10,949 nt of DNA. Origin: an uncultured bacterium (lineage in GTDB: Bacteria; Gemmatimonadota; Gemmatimonadetes; Longimicrobiales; RSA9). The notes beneath the pieces are model-generated. The model saw nothing but the letters and a program-made list of their open reading frames with translations. It was not told where the DNA came from and did not search any database. The stretch spans positions 1-10,949 of the forward strand of contig CALBZE010000110.1 in the NCBI GenBank assembly GCA_937889645.1, in the 5' to 3' direction. Below are positions 6,000 through 10,949 of the stretch, in pieces; position 1 is the first letter of the stretch, and every line of letters starts with the position of its first letter. Both the position numbers and the translations under genes were made by a program.

Positions 6000-6030
6000 A
6001 CCAACAATTCCTGCAGACAGAGCGCGACGG
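6000..6030 (-). repeat. Right copy of 31-bp inverted repeat
   Basis: The exact reverse complement of 4234-4264. It lies 257 bp after the transposase-like stop and 257 bp beyond the 3' end of the DUF2911 gene. Relative to the flanking gene that ends towards it, it has the same orientation as the left copy has to the SufU-like gene, so a gene-3'-end-associated dispersed repeat is also possible. Confidence 0.85.
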
Positions 6031-6138
6031 GTTGGCGGGGGTGAAGGTGGGGTTGGTCCGGCAGACGCCGGCTCTCGGCGGGGCCGTGTCCCATCCGAAA
6101 ATCCGGGATGCGGCGCGGCGGGGTGAGGTCAGTGAAAG

Positions 6139-6178
6139 CAGAGGCGACCATACCCAGGGTTGGGCATGGCCGCCTCTG
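6139..6178 (-). terminator. 18-bp stem-loop, likely 3' end of the DUF2911 transcript
   Basis: In minus-strand RNA an 18-bp stem closes on the loop ACCC with no mismatch: arms CAGAGGCGGCCAUGCCCA and UGGGUAUGGUCGCCUCUG. Two of the pairs are G-U, and on the plus strand these become A-C mismatches, so the minus strand is the structured one. CUUUCACUG follows, which is only a weak U-tract. It lies about 110 bp past the stop of the DUF2911 gene, and the orientation fits termination or 3'-end protection of that message. Confidence 0.65.
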
Positions 6179-6190
6179 GTGTCTCGCCCA

Positions 6191-6259
6191 GGGTCGCGGA
6201 TCGCCCGGGGTCGTGGATCGCCCGGAGTCGCGGATCGGGCCGGGGGCGCGGATCGGGCC
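6191..6259. repeat. Short tandem array, four units of 16-18 bp
   Basis: Units begin at 6191 (16 bp), 6207 (17), 6224 (18) and 6242 (18) around the core GTCGCGGATCGCCC or GCGCGGATCGGGCC. A fifth, decayed unit starts at 6260. The array sits in the 3' untranslated part of the DUF2911 gene. Its period is close to that of the larger array at 4323, but the sequence is different. Confidence 0.75.
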
Positions 6260-6286
6260 GGGTGCGCGGGCACGCGGGCGCGTGCG

Positions 6287-7405
6287 TCAGCTGCGCACGC
6301 GGAAGGGGAGGTAGGCCTCGGTCCGGTCCCACTGGAGGCGGAGGACGCCGCCTTCGGGGGTTTCGTCGACCAGGATCGTGAAGGCCTCGACGACGTCATC
6401 GAGCGTGCGGGTTTGCATGTCGAGGTGGACGAGGTCGTGCTCCGGGTCGTAGGACTGGCCGTTGATCTGGGTGCGCTTGTTCACGATGAGCGTCCAGCGG
6501 TCGGGGCGCGGGATGGAGAAGAGGGTGTAGGTTCCCGCGGGGATTACTGCGTCGCCGACCAGGAGGTCGTGGCTGGTCGTGATGTGCGTGGCCTGGTTGG
6601 CGCCGGTGCGCCAGACCTTTTCCCAGGGGACGAGCGCGCCGAAGATCTCGCGGCCGCGCTTCATGGGGCGGCCCCAGTCGAGGGAGATCGAGGCGCCATG
6701 GACGATCGTGGTCGATTCACCGCGGCCCGAGAGTTCGCCCATCGCCTTGCCCTCGGCGTCGCGGGCGGCGAAGGATCGGGCGAGGGCGTCGACGTCGACG
6801 GTCCGCTGCCGCTCGACGCGGAGTGCGCGGGTCGTCTTGGACGCGTCGAGCATGGTGAGCCGGCCCTGGCGGTCGGCCTCGATGTCCATGGTCCCGCGGC
6901 TGGGGTGCGTGGCGGTGAAGCGGCCGGCTCCGACGCGCGCCATGCGGAACGGGAGCGTGCGGCGCCCGGCGACGAGGTCGAGGGTCAGCGAGTCGCTCTC
7001 CGCGGCGTGCGCGCGTTCGACCATCAGCTCGAAGGGCCAGTGCACGTAGTCGATGAACGGGATCCCCGACCCCTCGGCGAGCGAGACCTTGTTGCGCTCG
7101 GTCGGCTCGGAGCCGAGGCCGGCGGACGGGTCGTAGGTCTCCACGGTCATCGACGTGGGCTTGCCGGTCTCGTCGAAGCGGACGTCGTAGACCCGCAGGC
7201 TGGTGCGCGGGACGCGGACGACGACCTCTGCGCGCATCCCTTCCGGCGTGCGCGTGAAGCGTTCCACGGCGACGGTGTCGTTTCCGAGGCGGGTGACAAA
7301 GGCCGCCTGATCGTTGCCGGCGCCGGCGCCGCAGGCGGCGACCAGCGTCGCCAGGATCAGCGACGAGAGCGTCGTCGGGGGCGTGGGGGCGAGTCGGTCA
7401 CGCAT
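6287..7405 (-). CDS. Lipoprotein with C-terminal DUF2911 domain
   Basis: A 372-residue protein. The N-terminus is a lipoprotein signal: hydrophobic LSSLILATLVAAC with Cys25 in a good lipobox (V-A-A-C), so it should be lipidated and exported. Residues about 30-225 form a beta-rich region without a name I can give. From about 235 to 370 comes DUF2911: SISLDWGRPMKRGREIFG, PWEKVWRTGANQATHI, AVIPAGTYTLFSIP, WTLIVNK and a final ILRLQW-like strand. The biochemical role of DUF2911 is not established. The ATG at 7405 has AAAGGAGAG upstream at good distance; the frame is open far beyond it, but that part overlaps the upstream gene and is spurious. The PhzF-family gene ends 44 bp upstream on the same strand, so the two probably share a transcript that ends at the hairpin near 6139. 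Confidence 0.88.
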   Translation of the reverse strand: MRDRLAPTPPTTLSSLILATLVAACGAGAGNDQAAFVTRLGNDTVAVERFTRTPEGMRAEVVVRVPRTSLRVYDVRFDETGKPTSMTVETYDPSAGLGSEPTERNKVSLAEGSGIPFIDYVHWPFELMVERAHAAESDSLTLDLVAGRRTLPFRMARVGAGRFTATHPSRGTMDIEADRQGRLTMLDASKTTRALRVERQRTVDVDALARSFAARDAEGKAMGELSGRGESTTIVHGASISLDWGRPMKRGREIFGALVPWEKVWRTGANQATHITTSHDLLVGDAVIPAGTYTLFSIPRPDRWTLIVNKRTQINGQSYDPEHDLVHLDMQTRTLDDVVEAFTILVDETPEGGVLRLQWDRTEAYLPFRVRS

Positions 7406-7449
7406 CGGATCTCTCCTTTGTGATCGGTGGCGGTGACGCTGTGTCGAGA

Positions 7450-8241
7450 TCAACCGAGCAGTTCTCCGCGCAGCACCGTGACGGCGCGGCCGGCGAGGCG
7501 GACGCGGTCGCCGTCGACGGCGACGCGCACGACGCCTCCGCGCGGCGAGGCCTGGTAGGCGCGGAACTCGTTGCGATTCAGTCGCTTCTGCCAGTACGGT
7601 CCGAGCACGCAGTGCGCGGATCCCGTGACCGGGTCCTCGTCGACGCCGACGCGCGGGCCGAAGAAGCGGGAGACGAAGTCGAACTCGCCGCGGTCGGCGC
7701 GGGCGGTCACGATGATGCCGCGGGCGTCGATGCGTCGCAGCAGCGCGAGGTCGGGCTGGAGCGAGCGGACCGTCGCCTCGTCGCCCAGCTCGACTACGAG
7801 ATCGAAGCGGCTGCGTCCGACGTAGCGCGGCTCGGCGCCGAGCGCGCGGGCGAGCTCGTCCGGCGGGTCGGTAGGGGCGTCCGGGATCGCCGGGAAATCC
7901 AGCTCGATCCAATCGCCGTCGCGGCGGGCGGTCAGGAGACCGCTGCGGGTGTGGAATCGCGCGACGTCGCCTGGAGCCAGGTGGCCGTCCTCCCAGAGCA
8001 CATGGGCGCTGGCGAGGGTCGCGTGGCCGCAGAGATCGACCTCGACCGCGGGCGTGAACCATCGGAGGCGGTAGCCGTCCGCCTCGGGGTGCAGGAACGC
8101 GGTCTCCGACAGATTCATCTCCCGGGCGACGGCCTGCATCCACGACTCGTCACGCGGGCCGGGGAGGATGCAGACGGCGGCGGGGTTGCCGCTGAACGGG
8201 CGGTCGGTGAACGCGTCGACCTGGACGATCGTCTGGGGCAT
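7450..8241 (-). CDS. PhzF-family isomerase/epimerase-like protein
   Basis: A 263-residue protein with the whole PhzF/YHI9 layout: QVDAFTDRPFSGNPAAV at the N-terminus, EMNLSETAFL with the family's catalytic glutamate (Glu46), VDLCGHATLASAHVL at about 68-82, and DEDPVTGSAHC near 200-210. The fold is two diaminopimelate-epimerase-like halves. PhzF itself isomerises a dihydro-hydroxyanthranilate in phenazine synthesis, but most relatives have no known substrate and no phenazine genes are present here, so the symbol is withheld. The ATG at 8241 matches where the family begins. It lacks a clear Shine-Dalgarno sequence, and the longer open frame upstream shows no family similarity. First gene of a likely two-gene unit with the DUF2911 lipoprotein. 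Confidence 0.92.
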   Translation of the reverse strand: MPQTIVQVDAFTDRPFSGNPAAVCILPGPRDESWMQAVAREMNLSETAFLHPEADGYRLRWFTPAVEVDLCGHATLASAHVLWEDGHLAPGDVARFHTRSGLLTARRDGDWIELDFPAIPDAPTDPPDELARALGAEPRYVGRSRFDLVVELGDEATVRSLQPDLALLRRIDARGIIVTARADRGEFDFVSRFFGPRVGVDEDPVTGSAHCVLGPYWQKRLNRNEFRAYQASPRGGVVRVAVDGDRVRLAGRAVTVLRGELLG

Positions 8242-8273
8242 GGACGTGGTCGGGGTCGGGTTCGGTCGTCGAA

Positions 8274-8362
8274 CGTGCGGGGCGCCCGGGCGATCGGCCC
8301 GCGGCGCGGGCGTCCGGAAGATCGCACCGTCGTGCGGGGAGTCCGGGCGGTCGCCCCGCGTC
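8274..8362. repeat. Pair of 32-bp imperfect direct repeats in the divergent spacer
   Basis: Positions 8274-8305 and 8331-8362 agree at 27 of 32 positions (shared start CGTGCGGGG, then CCGGGCG, TCG and CCCGCG). Their starts are 57 bp apart. They lie upstream of the PhzF-family gene and upstream of the peptidase promoter candidate. They could be duplicated operator sites or GC-rich chance similarity. Confidence 0.5.
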
Positions 8363-8441
8363 CCGAGTTGTTCGGAGCGAGGGGAAGATATCGCCTGGAT
8401 CAGGTTTGGGAAACCGTCGGGGGATCGCGCGGGCGTTCCGC

Positions 8442-8470
8442 TTGCACGCCGCGCGGCGTCGGGGTAATGT
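8442..8470 (+). promoter_or_regulatory. Sigma70-like promoter candidate for the M28 peptidase
   Basis: TTGCAC (8442-8447) and TAATGT (8465-8470) are separated by exactly 17 bp. The -10 keeps the most conserved T-A and final T positions, and TAATGT is an AT-rich break in GC-rich sequence. Transcription would start near 8477, inside a small hairpin CCGTCG-TTCCCAC-CGACGG (8473-8491), giving a leader of about 35 bases before the ATG at 8513. The call rests on pattern only. Confidence 0.45.
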
Positions 8471-8512
8471 AGCCGTCGTTCCCACCGACGGTTCCGACGA
8501 TCGAGCAGAGTC

Positions 8513-10852
8513 ATGGAGCGAAGCCATCCCTCATCGGCCGGAGCGCCGCGGAGCGCGAGCGCCCGGCGGGTCCGCAAGCAGACAGCATCGTCCAGCATCG
8601 CCCGTTGGGGCATTCGTTTCGTTCGTCCGGGCGCGTGGCGCGCCCGACTCGTCGTCGCCCTCGTGCTCGTTGCCGCGGGGGCGATTTCGGTTCCGGCGCC
8701 CGTGTTCGGCCAGCGGCCGAACGGTTCGGGTCAGGCGCGGGCGACGCGGCCGGTGTGGTCGGATATCACGGGCTTCTCGCCCGCGGCGGCCGCCCGGCAA
8801 CAGCATATTGAGCGGTATGTCCTGGCGGTGATCGAGCCGGCGCTGCTGGACTCGATGAGCTATGCGCTGACGCGGGAGGTGCACGTCGCGGGGTCGGCGG
8901 CGCAGGCGCGGACGAGGGATTGGGTCCTCGAGCAGACGCGGTCGTGGGGGCTCGAGAGCGAGTCGAAGGCGTACCGGGTCTATCTGCCGTGGCCGACGGA
9001 GGCGTCGCTGGAGATGACGGCGCCGGAGCGGCGTCGCTTCACGCTAGCGGAGGAGCCGGTCGAGGGCGATCCGGAGAGCGCGTTGCCGCAGTACCCGTGG
9101 GTGCTCGGGTACTCGGGCACGGGCGAGGTCGAGGCCGAGGTCGTCTACGTGAACTACGGGCTGCATGAGGATTACGAGGCGCTGGCGGCGGCGGGTGTGA
9201 GCGTCGAGGGGAAGATCGTGATCGCGCGCTTCGGGCGGTCGTACCGGGGGATCAAGTCGCGGCTGGCCGAGCAGCACGGCGCGGTCGGCGTGCTGATCTA
9301 CACCGACCCGTTCGACGACGGCTGGTACCGCGGCGACGTCTACCCCGAGGGCGGTTGGCGTCACCCGACGTCGGCGCAGCGGGGGAGCGTGATGAACGGC
9401 TCGGGCGACCCGACGACGCCCGGCTGGGCGAGCGTCGAGGGTGCGCACCGCGTCGCGCCGGGGAGCACGGAAGGGTTCGACCTGCCGTCGATCCCTGTGC
9501 TCACGATCTCGGCGACGGTGGCCGAGCCGATTCTGCAGGCGCTGCGGGGCGCGGAGTTGCCGGAGCAGGGTTGGCAGGGCGCGCTGCCGTTCCGCTACCA
9601 CGTCGGGCCGGGCCCGGTGCGGGTGCGGATGAAGGTCGCGGACGACCGTGAGACCAACGCCTACAAGGACATTTGGAACACCCTGGCGTGGATCCCGGGT
9701 GCGGAACTGCCGGACGAGTGGGTGATCGTCGGCGGGCATCGCGACTCGTGGAACGCTGGCGCGTCCGACAACGTGAGCGGCACGGCTTCGGTGCTGGCCG
9801 CGGCGCGCGCGGTCGCGGAGCTGGCGAAGGCGGGGATGCCGCCGCGTCGCACGATCGTCTTCGCGACGTGGGATGCGGAGGAGTGGGGTCTGATCGGGTC
9901 CGTCGAGTGGGTCGAGGAGATGGCCGCGGAGCTGGGTGCGAAGGCCGTCGCCTACCTGAACCAGGACGGCGTGGCGGGCGGCCCGGTCTTCGGTGCGGCC
10001 GCGTCGCCGTCGCTGAAGTCGCTGGTGCGGGATGTCGCGCGGGCGGTCCCGGACCCGGCGGGCGGGACGGTCTACGAGCGCTGGCGCGAGCGGGCGGCGC
10101 CGCTCGACACGGCGGAGGTATCGCTCGGCAACCTGGGCGGCGGGAGCGACTTCGCGCCGTTCTACAACCATCTCGGGATCCCGAGCGCGGGGTGGGGCTT
10201 TGGCGGGAACGGCACGCAGTACCACGGCGGGCACGACACGTATGCGTGGATGGCGAAGCACGTCGACCCCGGCTTTCTCTACCACGCGGCGACGGCGGAG
10301 CTGACCGCGGTCGCGGCGCTGCGGCTGGCGAACGCGGAGGTATTGCCGTACGACTACGCCGAGTTCGCGAGGGAGCTGCGCGGCATCGTCGCGCGGCTCG
10401 CGATCCAGGCGGGCGAGAGAGGGCTGGGCGACGTCGGGCTCGCGGGGCTCGACCGGGCGCTGGCGCTGATGGCCGAGGCCGCGGACACGTTCGCGGCGGC
10501 GCGGGACGCGGCGCTGGCCGGTGAGACGAAGGCGGCGCCCGCCGGCGAGGCGAAGGCCGCGACGGCGGGGGAGGCGAGCGCGTTCGACGCGGCGAACCGG
10601 CACCTCATGCAGGTCGAGCGGTCGCTCACGCGGGAGGAGGGGCTGGTCGGCCGGCCGTGGTTCCGCAACCTGATCTTCGCGTCCGACTACCGGAACGGCT
10701 ACGCGACGATCGCGCTGCCGGGGATCGCGGAGGCGATCCGCGCGGGCGACCGGGAGCGGACGCGGCGCGAGGCCGAGGACCTGGCGCGGCGCGTGGAGGC
10801 GGCGACGGCGCACATCCGCGCGGCGACGGCGGAGTTGGTGGGGGTGAGGTGA
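8513..10852 (+). CDS. Secreted M28B metallopeptidase, glutamate carboxypeptidase II-like
   Basis: A 779-residue exported zinc peptidase. A basic N-terminus is followed by a hydrophobic core, LVVALVLVAAGAISV (about 45-60), and a likely cleavage near VFGQ (about 66). A protease-associated domain (about 185-350, with GKIVIARFGRSYRGIK and GAVGVLIYTDP) comes before the M28 core. All catalytic positions of human GCPII are recognisable: His409 (GGHRDSW), Asp419 (GASDN), catalytic Glu456 and ligand Glu457 (DAEEWGLIGS), Asp485 (NQDG) and His574 (HGGHDTY). The steps 10, 38 and 28 residues equal those of GCPII (377, 387, 425, 453). A transferrin-receptor-like helical domain ends the protein. It is expected to remove C-terminal acidic or other residues from peptides outside the cytoplasm; the specificity is not visible. 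No strong Shine-Dalgarno precedes ATG 8513, and the N-terminal segment before the hydrophobic core is long. Confidence 0.93.
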   Translation: MERSHPSSAGAPRSASARRVRKQTASSSIARWGIRFVRPGAWRARLVVALVLVAAGAISVPAPVFGQRPNGSGQARATRPVWSDITGFSPAAAARQQHIERYVLAVIEPALLDSMSYALTREVHVAGSAAQARTRDWVLEQTRSWGLESESKAYRVYLPWPTEASLEMTAPERRRFTLAEEPVEGDPESALPQYPWVLGYSGTGEVEAEVVYVNYGLHEDYEALAAAGVSVEGKIVIARFGRSYRGIKSRLAEQHGAVGVLIYTDPFDDGWYRGDVYPEGGWRHPTSAQRGSVMNGSGDPTTPGWASVEGAHRVAPGSTEGFDLPSIPVLTISATVAEPILQALRGAELPEQGWQGALPFRYHVGPGPVRVRMKVADDRETNAYKDIWNTLAWIPGAELPDEWVIVGGHRDSWNAGASDNVSGTASVLAAARAVAELAKAGMPPRRTIVFATWDAEEWGLIGSVEWVEEMAAELGAKAVAYLNQDGVAGGPVFGAAASPSLKSLVRDVARAVPDPAGGTVYERWRERAAPLDTAEVSLGNLGGGSDFAPFYNHLGIPSAGWGFGGNGTQYHGGHDTYAWMAKHVDPGFLYHAATAELTAVAALRLANAEVLPYDYAEFARELRGIVARLAIQAGERGLGDVGLAGLDRALALMAEAADTFAAARDAALAGETKAAPAGEAKAATAGEASAFDAANRHLMQVERSLTREEGLVGRPWFRNLIFASDYRNGYATIALPGIAEAIRAGDRERTRREAEDLARRVEAATAHIRAATAELVGVR
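10517..10582 (+). repeat. In-frame 24-bp repeat in the peptidase C-terminal domain
   Basis: Three 8-residue units lie head to tail: AGETKAAP (10517-10540), AGEAKAAT (10541-10564) and the partial AGEASA (10565-10582). They form a low-complexity Ala/Glu/Lys insertion in the helical dimerisation-like domain, probably an exposed loop. Near-identical codons suggest recent slippage. Confidence 0.75.
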
Positions 10853-10949
10853 TTTTGCGCGGCGACGCGGTCGCGTGGGAAAGGGGTAGGCGCGCGGGCT
10901 GACGGCCCGGGCTTTGCCGGGGGAGGCCCGTGGCGGCGCGAAAGATCGG

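Larger units (their letters stand above)
4234..6030 (+). mobile_element. Candidate decayed element bounded by inverted 31-bp copies
   Basis: Perfect 31-bp inverted copies enclose 1.8 kb that contains a single gene, an IS1595-like transposase homologue. That arrangement is what an insertion sequence looks like. Against it: the flanks show no target duplication that I can find (CAACCCAA on the left, GTTGGCGG on the right), the repeats do not resemble IS1595 termini as I know them, the element is long for the family, and the transposase looks catalytically broken. The alternative is two independent dispersed repeats, each placed downstream of a neighbouring gene. Confidence 0.3.
5744..6286. other. 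543-bp non-coding stretch between convergent genes
   Basis: No supported gene. From left to right it holds a candidate structured-RNA segment (about 5797-5890), the right copy of the 31-bp repeat (6000-6030), a strong hairpin (6139-6178) and a short tandem array (6191-6259). The rest is GC-rich sequence without a recognisable feature. It separates the 3' ends of the transposase-like gene (plus) and the DUF2911 gene (minus). Confidence 0.6.

Noticed and set aside
5798..7423. A 541-residue plus-strand open frame antisense to the DUF2911 gene
   Set aside because: No family resemblance, and it crosses the tandem array and the 31-bp repeat. It is a GC shadow.
6287..8143. A 618-residue version of the DUF2911 protein with a long N-terminal extension
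   Set aside because: The extension overlaps the PhzF-family gene out of frame and is Arg/Pro-rich. A lipoprotein signal and a strong ribosome-binding site place the start at 7405.
9044..10813. A 589-residue minus-strand open frame opposite the M28 peptidase
   Set aside because: Arg-rich low-complexity translation, antisense to a peptidase whose zinc ligands are all conserved.
10853..10949. Terminator after the M28 peptidase
   Set aside because: Only a 5-bp stem (CCCGG 10906-10910 with CCGGG 10917-10921) with no T-run; too weak to call. No gene starts before the window ends.

Overview
The window is very GC-rich bacterial DNA. Its codons favour G or C so strongly at third positions that spurious open frames run through every strand. 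The gene set combines an L,D-transpeptidase, a lipoprotein with a C-terminal DUF2911 domain, a secreted M28B peptidase of the glutamate carboxypeptidase II type, and a mycobacterial-type rhodanese joined to a SufU-like scaffold. Such a mix would suit a high-GC diderm such as Gemmatimonadota or a relative. That placement is an inference from gene content, not from a marker gene.

Layout. A 29-G homopolymer opens the window and looks like an artefact of a contig edge. Then come an L,D-transpeptidase (minus strand, 83-604) and, divergent from it, hutF for formimidoylglutamate deiminase (plus, 729-2240). A repeat-rich 377-bp gap ends in a strong intrinsic terminator (2509-2557). Only 60 bp after it starts a tight two-gene unit: a CysA-like sulfurtransferase (2618-3508) and a SufU/IscU-like scaffold (3513-4064). 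The middle of the window (4065-6286) is accessory in character. It holds one gene, an IS1595-like transposase homologue (4694-5743) whose catalytic acidic residues appear to be replaced. Around it lie a 16/17-bp tandem array, a 31-bp sequence present in inverted orientation on both sides of the gene, a candidate structured-RNA stretch, a long hairpin and a second 16-18-bp array. The right part holds a minus-strand pair, PhzF-family protein (7450-8241) then DUF2911 lipoprotein (6287-7405), and, divergent from it, a complete secreted M28B metallopeptidase (8513-10852).

How the genes may work together. HutF belongs to the five-step histidine degradation route, but no other hut gene is present. 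The sulfurtransferase and scaffold, with a 4-bp gap and a shared ribosome-binding arrangement, very probably cooperate in sulfur handling or Fe-S assembly. The transpeptidase, the lipoprotein and the peptidase all act outside the cytoplasm but have no evident pathway link. The part most worth attention is 4200-6290, where a degenerate transposase homologue sits between inverted copies of a dispersed repeat, with tandem arrays of nearly the same period nearby.
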